From positions 1-64,000 of the forward strand of contig JACKHH010000015.1 in assembly GCA_020639095.1 (NCBI GenBank): a DNA stretch of 64,000 bases. Reading direction: 5' to 3'. The notes below the pieces were generated by a model. It was not told where the DNA came from. It saw only the letters and a program-made list of their open reading frames with translations, and ran no database searches. The stretch is from Phycisphaerales bacterium (GTDB lineage: Bacteria > Planctomycetota > Phycisphaerae > UBA1845). Shown here in pieces: positions 49,962 through 59,258 of the stretch. Both the position numbers and the translations under genes were made by a program. The first letter of the stretch is position 1. The number at the start of each line of letters is the position of its first letter.

Positions 49962-52748
49962 TTACGATTTGCGTTTGTCGGAAATGTGCAGGAAGGCGTA
50001 GATGCGGCGGCGCAGGTCGACGGCACGCGGCTCCTGGGCGGATGCCGTTGCGTGCTTGGCGTGTGTTGCGTCCATCTCCGCGCGGCGGGCAGCCAGCACC
50101 TGGCTCAGCTTACGGACGATGTCCGGGCGTTCTTGAAGCAGCGGCGCGATCATCTTGTTGTCGATCTCGTAGACCACTGAATCAATGGCCGCCGTTACGG
50201 TCGCGGTACGACACTCACCGGTCATCAGGCACATTTCGCCGAAGAATTGCCCCGGAACAATTTGCCCGACGCGGCGCGTGGAGCCATTCTTGCGAACGGT
50301 GACGCGCAGCAGTCCCTGATTGACGACGAACAGCGACGCGCCGGGCTCATCCTGTTTCACGACCTCGTCACCGGCAGCGCACTCCCTCCGGCGGGCGGCG
50401 TGCGCGAGCTGTTCGAGCTCGCCCGCGTTGAGCGATTTGAACAACCACGCGTGGCGCAGCGCTTCGACCGGGCAGCGCTCGCCGTCGTCGGGTTTCGCGG
50501 TTCTGCTCTCGGGTTCCGGGAGCATGCGCACTTCGAGCGGTGTCTCGGGGTCGATGTGCAGGTCGCGTTGCGGGAAGGCGATGACGATGCCGGCCGCACG
50601 GAAGAGCTGGTCGATGGTCGTGCGCACGTCGGAGCGGACGATGCGCAGCTCCATTTCCTTGCTCGTGTGTACCCAGAAGTAGACGTCGAAGACGAGCGCA
50701 TTGTCGCCGAAATCCTCGAAGATCACGATCGGTTCGGGGTGACGCAGCACCTTATCGTGTTCGAGCGCGGTCGCGCGCATCAGTTCGATAACCTTCTCCG
50801 TCGGCGAGCCGTAGGCCACGCCCACGCGCACCGTCGTGCGAATGTGCGCATCGGTCAGCGTCCAGTTCACCACGGTGTTTTCGAGCATGAAGCTGTTGGG
50901 AATCAGCAGGTCGATACCGTCAGGCCGGCGCACGTGCGTGCAACGCGCGCCGATCGATTGCACGTGTCCGAGCGATCCTTCCACCTGCACGAGATCGCCG
51001 ATGTTCACCTGCCGCTCCGCCAGCAGAATCCACCCGCTGATGAAGTTGTTGATGATGTTCTGCGCACCGAAACCGACACCGATCGCGATGGCGCCGCCCA
51101 GCACGGTGAAGACCGTGAGCGGTACGCTGACGAGGTTCAGCGCCAGCAGCGTGAACAACAGGATCAGCAGGTAGAAGAAGACGCGTTCGAACGCGATCGA
51201 CGATGCGCTGTGTACGCCGACGTGCGGGAGGATGCGCCGGCCGAGCACGCCGCTGAGCCACCGTGATATGCGAATTCCCAAAAAGAGCAGCAGCAACCCG
51301 AGCACGATCTTGCTGACCGTGATGGGGCGGTCGTCGACGCTGGCGATCTCGAAGCGCCAGACGCGCATCATCGCGTCCCACACGCGGGCCGCCCGTTCGC
51401 CCAGCGAGGTGGACCCGTCCTGCAATTCCTCGAGCAGCTTGCGTTCCAGTTTTCGCTGGTTTTGCAGGCTGGACAGGTAGGCTTGGTACGTCGCGATGGC
51501 TTGTTGGAGGCTGGCTTGCTGGGTGTCGAGCGCGCGGCGCAGTTCGGGCGCGAGTTGTTCGCGGATTGCGAGTGGGGCCGCAGCCGCTGTCAGGTCGTTC
51601 TGAAGATCCGCCAGCCGCGACGTTTGCAGCTTCGTTTCACCGTCGATTGCGTCGAGTGCGTCCTGCGCTTCTTTGATCCAGGTCGTGCGCTGCTCGGACG
51701 CCACTGTTTCCGAAGCGACCACGTAGCGCCTTTGCCACGTCTGCTTCATCCGCGCCATGTGTTCGAGCCGCTTGGTGAGCAGCGATACTTCGTTCTGAGC
51801 GGCTGCTCGGGCTGCGCGCCAGGCTTTGACTTCGTCGCCGATCGACACTTTCGGGGTTGTCGCCTGATCCGCCCGCTGCCGCGCGTCGAGCCACTGGCGT
51901 TCGAGATAGGCGACGTTCATCTCATCGGCTGCGAGCGCTCGCTTGAGATCGTCGATGGTCGCGTCGATCTCGACCTGTCGCGCCATGAGATCCCGGCGCG
52001 CGAAGTGGACTTCGCTGGCGATGCTCGCGATCTTTTCGTCGACGAACTGTTGCGCCAGTTCCTCGACCTGCTTGGCGGATTGCTGATTCTTGAATTCGAG
52101 CTTGCGCAGTTCGTGCTGCTCTGCCGCGAGTTGGCTTTCTAGCGCCGCGCGTCGTTCTGCCGCTGCCAGGCTCGCGGCCTTCGTGTCGTCCTTGTTCGCG
52201 GCGAGCGCTTCCTTCGCCTGCCGCCGAACGCGCTCTTTTTCCTCGTGATTCTGCGAGGCACGCGCGACGTTCGCCTCCGCCGTGTGTACCGACGTCGTCA
52301 GGGTTGCGAGCGCGTCGTTGCTCTTCTGCTGATCGTCACGCAGGCGATCGAGCAGCAGGAACGAGTAGGGGCGTTCCTCCTCCGGGCCGCTGAGTCGCAG
52401 CTTTTCGAGCGCAGCCTTGCGGTCCGCGAGTTGCCGGGTGAGGTCGGTGGCCCGTTCGGCTTCGATTTCCTGCTGCGCGAGCACGGCATCGATCTGTGCG
52501 AGCAGGTCAGCCTGTTCGGAAAGGCTCGGCGGGACGTTGTGGCCATTCGCGGCTGCGATGGCTGCGACAACGGATTCGCGTTGTGTTGCGATGTCAGCGC
52601 GTCGCGCGGCGATCGCTTGGGAAGGCGATGCCTTGGTTTCCGACTGGCCGAACGCACAGCCGGCGAACAGCAGCGTCGCGAGTATCGCGCACAGTCGACG
52701 CGATCTGCATTGCGTGTTTCGCGAGATAAGCGTGGTCAATCGGATCAT
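49962..52748 (-). CDS. MscS-family mechanosensitive channel with cyclic-nucleotide-binding domain
   Basis: A 928-residue protein. Signal peptide about 1-35; a long coiled-coil periplasmic region (about 40-440) of Glu/Ala/Gln/Arg-rich helices; two or more membrane helices (about 470-545); then the MscS pore and beta domain: 'AIAIGVGFGAQNIINNFISGWILLAERQVNIGDLVQVEG' region, with 'GARCTHVRRPDGIDLLIPNS'. The soluble MscS domain has 'TVRVGVAYGSPTEKVIELM'. About 790-910 form a cNMP-binding fold: 'GDEVVKQDEPGASLFVVNQG', 'GQIVPGQFFGEMCLMTGECRTATV'. The phosphate-binding cassette GEMxLxxxxxRxATV is complete. It resembles MscK-like channels fused to a CAP domain (bCNG type). Likely osmotic release gated or tuned by a nucleotide. 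Confidence 0.92.
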   Translation of the reverse strand: MIRLTTLISRNTQCRSRRLCAILATLLFAGCAFGQSETKASPSQAIAARRADIATQRESVVAAIAAANGHNVPPSLSEQADLLAQIDAVLAQQEIEAERATDLTRQLADRKAALEKLRLSGPEEERPYSFLLLDRLRDDQQKSNDALATLTTSVHTAEANVARASQNHEEKERVRRQAKEALAANKDDTKAASLAAAERRAALESQLAAEQHELRKLEFKNQQSAKQVEELAQQFVDEKIASIASEVHFARRDLMARQVEIDATIDDLKRALAADEMNVAYLERQWLDARQRADQATTPKVSIGDEVKAWRAARAAAQNEVSLLTKRLEHMARMKQTWQRRYVVASETVASEQRTTWIKEAQDALDAIDGETKLQTSRLADLQNDLTAAAAPLAIREQLAPELRRALDTQQASLQQAIATYQAYLSSLQNQRKLERKLLEELQDGSTSLGERAARVWDAMMRVWRFEIASVDDRPITVSKIVLGLLLLFLGIRISRWLSGVLGRRILPHVGVHSASSIAFERVFFYLLILLFTLLALNLVSVPLTVFTVLGGAIAIGVGFGAQNIINNFISGWILLAERQVNIGDLVQVEGSLGHVQSIGARCTHVRRPDGIDLLIPNSFMLENTVVNWTLTDAHIRTTVRVGVAYGSPTEKVIELMRATALEHDKVLRHPEPIVIFEDFGDNALVFDVYFWVHTSKEMELRIVRSDVRTTIDQLFRAAGIVIAFPQRDLHIDPETPLEVRMLPEPESRTAKPDDGERCPVEALRHAWLFKSLNAGELEQLAHAARRRECAAGDEVVKQDEPGASLFVVNQGLLRVTVRKNGSTRRVGQIVPGQFFGEMCLMTGECRTATVTAAIDSVVYEIDNKMIAPLLQERPDIVRKLSQVLAARRAEMDATHAKHATASAQEPRAVDLRRRIYAFLHISDKRKS

Positions 52749-52757
52749 GTTACGAGT

Positions 52758-53792
52758 TTATCGAGCTGTTCTTGCGATGATGTCCGCAGCCTGGTCGATC
52801 ATGTCGCTGCTAATGTGCAGGTGCGTGACGGCGCGGATGCGTTGCGGCCCCACGTCGAACATCCACACGCCGTTGGCTGCCAGCTTCTCGGTGAACGCCA
52901 GGGCTTTGCCCAGTCTTGCGTCGATGTTGAAGTAGACGATGTTCGTTTCGGGCGTCGCGACGGTGATGCCGGGAATGTTTGCGATTCGTTCCGCCAGTCG
53001 CTTCGCGTTCGCGTGATCCTCCGCGAGTCGGTCGACGTGGTGATCCAAAGCGTGCAAAGCAGCTGCGGCTAGGATTCCCGATTGACGCATGCCGCCGCCG
53101 AACATCTTGCGGGCGCGCCGCGCCTGTTTGATGAAGTCCGCATCGCCCGCGACGGCCGACCCGACCGGCGCGCCCAGTCCTTTGGAAAAACAAATCGACA
53201 CCGAGTCGACGTGCTTGCCATACGCGTCGGGCGCGACGCCGGCAGCCACGCACGCGTTCATCACCCGCGCGCCGTCGAGGTGGACCTTCAACCCGAGTTC
53301 GTGGGCGGTTGCGCCGATGGCGGCGACGTCCGCGACGGGCCAGATCGCGCCGCCGCCGCGGTTTTGGGTATTCTCAATGACAACGAGCGAGGTGCGCGGG
53401 AAGTGCTCGTCATCCGCGCGAACGGCTCCACGAACGTCATCGGCGGAGAACATTCCGCGTTCGCCTTCGAGGAACGCGAAGGTGCATCCGGAAAGCACTG
53501 CGGGCGCACCGGCTTCGTATTGGTAGATGTGGCTGAGACGATGGCAAATGATCTCGTCGCCGTGCTGCGTGTGCGCACGGATCGACACCTGGTTGGCCAT
53601 GGTGCCTGACGGGACAAAGACAGCCGCGGGTTTGCCGAACCTGGCGGCGACGCGTTCTTCGAGGCGGGCGACGGTGGGGTCATCCCCGAGCACGTCGTCG
53701 CCCACGACCGCGTCGGCCATGGCTTGGCGCATCGCGGGCGTGGGTTGGGTTACCGTGTCGCTGCGCAGGTCGATGAATTCGCTGTTGGGCAT
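52758..53792 (-). CDS. ltaE: Low-specificity L-threonine aldolase
   Basis: A 344-residue PLP enzyme that cleaves L-threonine or L-allo-threonine to glycine and acetaldehyde. The opening 'IDLRSDTVTQPTPAMRQAM' and 'GDDVLGDDPTVARLE' are diagnostic. 'FVPSGTMANQVS' binds the PLP phosphate. H171-L-D-G-A-R176 includes the PLP-ring Asp. K204 in 'CFSKGLGAPVGS' is the Schiff-base lysine. Length is typical. It starts ten bases after the end of the MscS gene on the same strand, reading toward it, so the two may share a transcript, with ltaE first. Confidence 0.95.
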   Translation of the reverse strand: MPNSEFIDLRSDTVTQPTPAMRQAMADAVVGDDVLGDDPTVARLEERVAARFGKPAAVFVPSGTMANQVSIRAHTQHGDEIICHRLSHIYQYEAGAPAVLSGCTFAFLEGERGMFSADDVRGAVRADDEHFPRTSLVVIENTQNRGGGAIWPVADVAAIGATAHELGLKVHLDGARVMNACVAAGVAPDAYGKHVDSVSICFSKGLGAPVGSAVAGDADFIKQARRARKMFGGGMRQSGILAAAALHALDHHVDRLAEDHANAKRLAERIANIPGITVATPETNIVYFNIDARLGKALAFTEKLAANGVWMFDVGPQRIRAVTHLHISSDMIDQAADIIARTAR

Positions 53793-54094
53793 GTGGCGCT
53801 ACTCCGGCGTATCGATTCGGCGAGCCGCCATCATAACGCAACGGCGGCAGACTGTGCAGCCAGTGCGTTCGGCCCTGGGTGCAACCTGAGACGTCCACAG
53901 CCTCGCTGCGCGAGACCGTGCCACCCCGGCCGAGGTGGGCAGCGGGCGGTGGGCGCCCCGAACCACGTCGTTGTGAGCAGCCTGGCGAAAGACTTCATTG
54001 CCAGCCGATCCCGGCCGAGTTACTACAGATGCACGGAGAAAGCGAACGCTGGTTCGCCCCGTTGTGGCTGGCGGCTATACAGGAGTCAACGACC
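53793..54094. other. 302-base divergent gap
   Basis: It separates ltaE from the secreted protein gene. The frame of the latter is open through most of it but lacks similarity. It must hold the promoters of both genes; none stands out. The AGGAG site at 54081-54085 belongs to the right-hand gene. Confidence 0.5.
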
Positions 54095-54934
54095 ATGAAG
54101 GTCACGGGATCACAGCGGTTGAGTGGGTTGCGCGGTTGGGTCATCGGCGGATGCGTTGTGCTGGTGAGTGTCGCGGGCGTGTCGCAGGCATGGGCAGCCG
54201 ATGAGTCGAACGCGAAGGTGGAAGCGTGCGGGCTGCGTGTCGTTGGGAAAGGGTACGGTAGTGACAACGATGCGCTGCGTGCCTTCAACTGGTACGACGG
54301 CGTGAGCGTCGCGCTGCTGGTGACCGCGCCCGATGGCGGGCTGATCGAGTTCGACCGCGACGCCAGCGAGGTGAAGGCGCTGACGGATGACAAGGGCACG
54401 AACCTGCTGGTGCAGAGCGGTTATTCATTCCCCGGATTCACCGGTTCAAACGAGGTCAGCCCGGATGGAAAGGCCTTGCTGGTCGAGGTCAACGGCGGTG
54501 GCGTGCCCGCGAAGGGTGCGACGAGTATCAAAGCCAAGGGCACCATTGCGATCAGCGGCGGCAGCAAGCAGCAGGCCTTCAAGAGTGAGAAGGTGGCGGT
54601 GAAGGAAGACGCCACCATCAAAGCCGGTGAAGTCAGCTTCAAGATCACCGGGGTCGGCGAGCCCGACTGGGGCGACATGCCGCAGCGCATCGATATTGAG
54701 ACCACCGACAAGACCGACGCCATCGCGGGCATCAAGTTCCTCGACGCCGCCGGTGCGGAGATCGAGTCGAGCCGGTCGAGCAGCATGACCATGCAGATGG
54801 GCGACACGCGGCAGGTGACCTACTCGTACAACCTCTCGAAGAAGGTCGAAGAGGTCACGGTGGAGATCACCTACTGGACGGACCTGCGGAAGCTGGTGGT
54901 GCCGTTCGACGTGACCGTGCAGGTCGGGCTGTAG
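54095..54934 (+). CDS. Secreted protein with two beta-sandwich-like halves
   Basis: A 279-residue protein with AGGAG nine bases upstream of the ATG. A signal peptide of about 34 residues ends 'VSQAWA-ADES'. The mature part has two beta-rich halves: 'FNWYDGVSVALLVTAPDGGLIEFDRDASEVKALTDDKG' region, and 'ITGVGEPDWGDMPQRIDIETTDKTDAIAGIKFLDAAGAEI' region. It ends 'VPFDVTVQVGL'. I recognise no named family; the folds look Ig-like. It stands alone upstream of the secretion locus. Function unknown. Confidence 0.7.
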   Translation: MKVTGSQRLSGLRGWVIGGCVVLVSVAGVSQAWAADESNAKVEACGLRVVGKGYGSDNDALRAFNWYDGVSVALLVTAPDGGLIEFDRDASEVKALTDDKGTNLLVQSGYSFPGFTGSNEVSPDGKALLVEVNGGGVPAKGATSIKAKGTIAISGGSKQQAFKSEKVAVKEDATIKAGEVSFKITGVGEPDWGDMPQRIDIETTDKTDAIAGIKFLDAAGAEIESSRSSSMTMQMGDTRQVTYSYNLSKKVEEVTVEITYWTDLRKLVVPFDVTVQVGL

Positions 54935-55098
54935 TCCGACTATAGCTGTAATCTATTTATTGGCAATAGTTTAGGTATTCGTCCGATCTCGCTCGGGCTT
55001 CGTCGAATCCCGGCGGATCACGTGCGACCGCGCCGGATGACGATGGTATAAGAAGCGCGAGGGCGGTACGCGCGCTTGAAACGGGTGCGCCATCAGCC

Positions 55099-56847
55099 AT
55101 GAAGAACAAGAAGGAATTACCGGACCAGGGGGCAGATGCACCCTCGGGTTCGGCGCGGACGAAACGGAATCTACCAGTGAGTGTTGCGACCCTCCTAGTC
55201 GAGCGGAAGAAGATCACGACGGAGCAGCTTGATCAGGCGAAAGCGGCTTCGCAGGCGTCGTCCGGCAGCGTCGAGCAGGCGCTGGTGAAGCTGGGTTTTT
55301 GCAGCGAGCGCGACGTGATCGAAGTTCGCGGCGAGCAACTCTCCATTCCCTTCATCGATCTCGCGCAGATCAAGGTCGATTCGGAGTTGCTCAAGGTGGT
55401 GCCCTCGAAGACGGTACACCGCTATCAGCTTTTTCCAATCGACCGCAAGAACGGTTCCATTCGCATCGCGACGTCGAACCCGTTCGACCTCTACGCGTTC
55501 GACGAGCTGCGCATGCTCACTGGCTGCAAAATTGAACCGGTGCTCGCCACGGAAGCCGACATCGCCCGCGTCATCAAGCAGCACTACGGCGTCGGTGGTC
55601 AGACCGTCGACGAGATGATCGGCGTTGAGGAGCTTGAAGTCGTCAGCGACGTTGACGATCAGGGCGCCGACATTCTCGAAGCCGCTCAGGAAGCGACCGT
55701 CGTCAAGCTGGTCAACGAGATTCTCGTCGAAGGCATTCGCGACCGCGCGAGCGACATTCACATCGAGCCGTTCGAGGACGACCTGCGCATTCGCTACCGC
55801 ATCGACGGTGTGCTGCACACGACGCACGTTCCGCCGCAGATTCGGCGTTTTCAGAACGCCATCATCAGCCGTATCAAGATTCTTTCGAACCTGAATATCG
55901 CGGAAAAACGCCTGCCGCAGGACGGTGGTTTCAAGATTCGGGCAGCCGGTCGCGATATCGATTTGCGTGTGAGCATTATCCCAACCGCGTTCGGTGAAGC
56001 TGTCGTGTTGCGTGTGCTCGACAAGCAGTCGGTTCTGCTCACGCTCAAAGACCTGGGCATGGGCGATGAAGTGTACGATCGCTTCCGCAAGTTGATCACA
56101 CTGCCGCACGGCATCATCCTGGTCACCGGCCCGACGGGTTCTGGTAAAACCACCACGCTGTACGCGGCGCTCAACACGATCAAGAGCGATGAGATCAAGA
56201 TCCTCACCGTTGAGGACCCGGTTGAGTATTACCTGGACGGCGTGAACCAGGTGCAGATGAAACCGAACATCGGTCTTACCTTTGCCGCGGGTCTCCGCGC
56301 GTTTCTGCGACACGACCCCGACGTCATCCTCGTCGGCGAAATTCGCGATCAGCAGACCGCAGAGGTGGCGATCAACGCATCGCTCACCGGTCACCTCGTG
56401 TTCAGCACGCTGCACACGAACGACGCTTCGGGCGCCGCAACGCGTCTACTCGATATGGGTACCGAAGCGTTCCTGGTGAGCAGTTCGGTTGAGGCGGTGC
56501 TCGCGCAGCGACTCGTCCGCCGCATCTGTCCGAACTGCGCGCAGGAGTACGCGCCGGAAGCGCACGAAATTCCCGCCGACTTGGAACTTGATTCGGGTCA
56601 AAAGTTGATGCGCGGTGCCGGTTGCCGCGAGTGTCGCGACACGGGATTCAAGGGTCGCGTCGGTGTCTACGAACTGCTGCACTTCACGGACGAACTGCGC
56701 GAGATCGTGCTGCGTCACGGTACTGCCGGTGAGATTCTGAACACGGCGCGCAAGTCCGGGTTCCGCACGCTGCGGGATGACGGCTGGAATAAGGTGCGGG
56801 CCGGACAGACGACGATCGCCGAAGTGCTCCGCGTCGCGAAAGCCTAG
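55099..56847 (+). CDS. gspE: Type II secretion ATPase GspE
   Basis: A 582-residue assembly ATPase on the cytoplasmic face. An N1-type domain at about 27-165 ('TLLVERKKITTEQLDQA') precedes the motor. Motor motifs: 'RASDIHIEPFEDDLRIRYRIDG' (about 216-237), Walker A GPTGSGKT (344-351), Asp box 'ILTVEDPVEY', Walker B 'VILVGEIRD', His box 'GHLVFSTLHTNDA'. A tetracysteine zinc element is present ('CPNC', then 'CREC' about 38 residues on), typical of GspE/PilB. GspE versus PilB is decided by the neighbours G-K, which are T2SS-like. It is 585 bases ahead of gspF. Confidence 0.93.
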   Translation: MKNKKELPDQGADAPSGSARTKRNLPVSVATLLVERKKITTEQLDQAKAASQASSGSVEQALVKLGFCSERDVIEVRGEQLSIPFIDLAQIKVDSELLKVVPSKTVHRYQLFPIDRKNGSIRIATSNPFDLYAFDELRMLTGCKIEPVLATEADIARVIKQHYGVGGQTVDEMIGVEELEVVSDVDDQGADILEAAQEATVVKLVNEILVEGIRDRASDIHIEPFEDDLRIRYRIDGVLHTTHVPPQIRRFQNAIISRIKILSNLNIAEKRLPQDGGFKIRAAGRDIDLRVSIIPTAFGEAVVLRVLDKQSVLLTLKDLGMGDEVYDRFRKLITLPHGIILVTGPTGSGKTTTLYAALNTIKSDEIKILTVEDPVEYYLDGVNQVQMKPNIGLTFAAGLRAFLRHDPDVILVGEIRDQQTAEVAINASLTGHLVFSTLHTNDASGAATRLLDMGTEAFLVSSSVEAVLAQRLVRRICPNCAQEYAPEAHEIPADLELDSGQKLMRGAGCRECRDTGFKGRVGVYELLHFTDELREIVLRHGTAGEILNTARKSGFRTLRDDGWNKVRAGQTTIAEVLRVAKA

Positions 56848-57432
56848 CGCGGCGCTCTGGACGTCGTCTTACTGGTTTAAGATTCGCTGCCGCCGCGAAT
56901 TACGAGTGATGAGTGACGAATGACGAGTGACGAAGGTGCTCGGTGGCATTCGTCGTTGGTCGCGCGTTGGTTGTGCTGGTTGCATCCCTCCTGTTCAGCC
57001 TCAGATACCTGGCCAGGCTGCCCGATAGCATTCTTCCCATTTTAACACATTGATCCGATTGGCTGCCGGTCGTTCACTGCCTCTTGCGCGGTGTCAGCCG
57101 GGGTACAAGCTGGCGGTATTTGCGCGTCCGAATTGCCTGCAATCGCCTGGGCAGTTGGGGGTACAAGGTGGGGCGTGGAGCGCCTGTGTATTCGCGTGCG
57201 CACATGCTGTGAGGTTCATAAACTGATTGACGTAAGTGATTGTTCGGCATTAAGGTAGCGACGATCGGCGGACGGCGTAAACACGGATGACCAGGGAAGG
57301 TCGCCATGCACGCGGTACCGCCTGGGGCCAACCTGCGCGACCTTCCCGAATGGCTGTGATTTTGCCCGTGGCGGCACCGGTACCTGATATCGGGGTGCGT
57401 CGCGGATACTCGACCTGGGAATCGGTACGGGG
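56848..57432. other. 585-base gap between gspE and gspF
   Basis: No gene is supported on either strand. Near the left end is a short imperfect tandem repeat, 'gagtgatgagtgacgaatg' with 'acgagtgacgaag' (about 56904-56936). No T-tailed hairpin is obvious. A separate promoter for gspF is possible. Confidence 0.5.
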
Positions 57433-58641
57433 ATGCCCACCTATCGATACAAGGCAATCGCCGGTGACGGCGAATCGGTGACCGGCGCGATACAGGCGGA
57501 AAGCCAAGCAGCCGCCCTGCGCATGCTCGATGAGCAGTCGCTCTTTCCCGTAACGGTGGAGGAGGGCGGCGGGGCGCAGGCGACGGTGATCGCCGGGCGC
57601 AAGCGTAAGGTCAAACTGCGCCATCAGACGGGCTTCTACAACCAGCTTGCCGACCTGCTGCGCGCGGGCGTGCCGCTGTTGCGCAGTCTCGACGTGCTCG
57701 GTCGGCAAAAAACCAGCGCGGTGCTCTCGGAAGTGTTGCGCGATGTGCGCGAGGACGTCGCCGCGGGTCAGACGCTGGCGGACGCGATGGCGAAGCACCC
57801 GAACGCGTTCGCCGACCTGCACGTCACGATGATTCGCGCGGGGGAGACGGGTGGTTTTCTTGAAGACGTGCTGGCGCGTATCGCGATCTTCGCCGAGCGG
57901 CAGAACGAACTGCGCAGCAAGATCATCGGCTCGATGATTTACCCGTGCATTCTGGTCGGCGCGGGGACGGCTGTCGTGACGTTGCTGATGGTGTTTGTGG
58001 TGCCGGAACTGCGGAAGAACCTGCGGCCTGAGACGTTCAACGCGTTGAGCTACGTCGTGTTCGGCATCTCGGATTTCCTCGGGGCGTACTACCCCGTGCT
58101 GTTCGTGGGTTTGCTGCTGATCATTGCCGGGTTGTACGCCTACAAGCAGACCGAATCGGGCAAATACGCATTTGCGCGGGCGCAACTGAAAGCGCCACTG
58201 ATCGGCAGCATCGTCAAAATGGTGGCGATCTGCCGGTTCTGCCGCATTCTCGGAACCCTTCTGGCGAACGGTGTTCCGATATTGCAGGCGCTGGATATTT
58301 CCAAGGCGTCCGCGGGCAATATCGAGTTGTCCGACCGCATCGGTGAAGCGGCAGAGAGCGTACAAAAGGGTGAAACGCTTTCCAAGCCGTTGTCGAAGAG
58401 CGGCATTTTCCCGCCCGACATCGTGGACATGATGGCGGTCGCAGAAGAGAGTAACACGCTCGATCAGGTGTTGGTGCAGATTGCGGAAACAAACGAGTCG
58501 CGCACGGGTCGATTGGTTGACGTGGCGGTGCGTATTCTCGAACCGATTTTGCTGTTGATCATGGCGGTATTCGTGTTGTGCATTGCACTCGCGCTGTTGG
58601 TGCCGATCCTCACGATGTCTCGGGGCGCGATGCAACGTTAA
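57433..58641 (+). CDS. gspF: Type II secretion inner-membrane platform protein GspF
   Basis: A 402-residue polytopic protein. It opens 'MPTYRYKAIAGDGESVTGAI', the usual GspF/PilC start. Two GspF domains follow (about 68-190 and 270-395), with 'FYNQLADLLRAGVPLLRSL' and 'FCRILGTLLANGVPILQAL' as matching first helices. Three membrane segments lie at about 165-190, 215-240 and 372-395. It forms the inner-membrane platform that docks with GspE. Length and ending ('PILTMSRGAMQR') are typical. Confidence 0.95.
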   Translation: MPTYRYKAIAGDGESVTGAIQAESQAAALRMLDEQSLFPVTVEEGGGAQATVIAGRKRKVKLRHQTGFYNQLADLLRAGVPLLRSLDVLGRQKTSAVLSEVLRDVREDVAAGQTLADAMAKHPNAFADLHVTMIRAGETGGFLEDVLARIAIFAERQNELRSKIIGSMIYPCILVGAGTAVVTLLMVFVVPELRKNLRPETFNALSYVVFGISDFLGAYYPVLFVGLLLIIAGLYAYKQTESGKYAFARAQLKAPLIGSIVKMVAICRFCRILGTLLANGVPILQALDISKASAGNIELSDRIGEAAESVQKGETLSKPLSKSGIFPPDIVDMMAVAEESNTLDQVLVQIAETNESRTGRLVDVAVRILEPILLLIMAVFVLCIALALLVPILTMSRGAMQR

Positions 58642-58712
58642 TTGGATAGCGGACAGAACTTGTCGTCAGGGACGGCAATCGAACATTCAGGAACGACGAA
58701 AGGGTAAGACCA

Positions 58713-59168
58713 ATGTCGCGAAGAATTCGCAGAGAAAAGCGGGCGTTTACGTTGTTGGAAATCCTGATTGTGGTCGGCATTCTCGCGGTACTCGCTGCGC
58801 TTGTCGTGCCCAGTCTCCTGGGCGCCAGCGACGAAGCCAAAATCAAGATCGCGGAAACCGCGGTCGGGCGCAACGGCCCCATCGCCGGCGCGCTGAAAAA
58901 GTATCGCTTCGACGTCGGCACGTATCCGGAGAGTGATGACGGTCTGGAAGCGCTCTTCCGCATCCCCAGCGGGATCGACGAAGACGCGAAGATCTGGAAG
59001 GGCCCGTATCTCGACGGAACGCCGGAAGAACTGCGCGATCCGTGGGGCGAGGAGTTCGTCTACGAGTGTCCCGGCAAGTTCAATGAGGGCGCCTACGACC
59101 TGTCCAGCAAGGGCCCGGATCGCAAAGAGGATAGCGACGACGACGTCAAGAACTGGCGGGAGAAGTAG
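58713..59168 (+). CDS. gspG: Major pseudopilin GspG
   Basis: A 151-residue prepilin with cleavage and methylation site 'RAFTLLEILIVVGILAVLA' (F+1, E+5). The C-terminal domain has 'YRFDVGTYPESDDGLEALF', 'WKGPYLDGTPEELRDPWGEEFVYECPG' split by a short stretch, and 'YDLSSKGPDRKEDSDDDVKNW'. These are the conserved GspG elements, including the calcium-loop region near the end, here altered but still Asp-rich. GspG forms the body of the pseudopilus. First of five tightly ordered pseudopilin genes. Confidence 0.95.
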   Translation: MSRRIRREKRAFTLLEILIVVGILAVLAALVVPSLLGASDEAKIKIAETAVGRNGPIAGALKKYRFDVGTYPESDDGLEALFRIPSGIDEDAKIWKGPYLDGTPEELRDPWGEEFVYECPGKFNEGAYDLSSKGPDRKEDSDDDVKNWREK

Positions 59169-59258
59169 TCGCGGCTGCGATGCGTGATTGCACACGATGT
59201 GGCGCAATCGCGCGTCCGCGAATTACGAATTGCGGAGAAGTGGGCGAGCTGATTCGAG

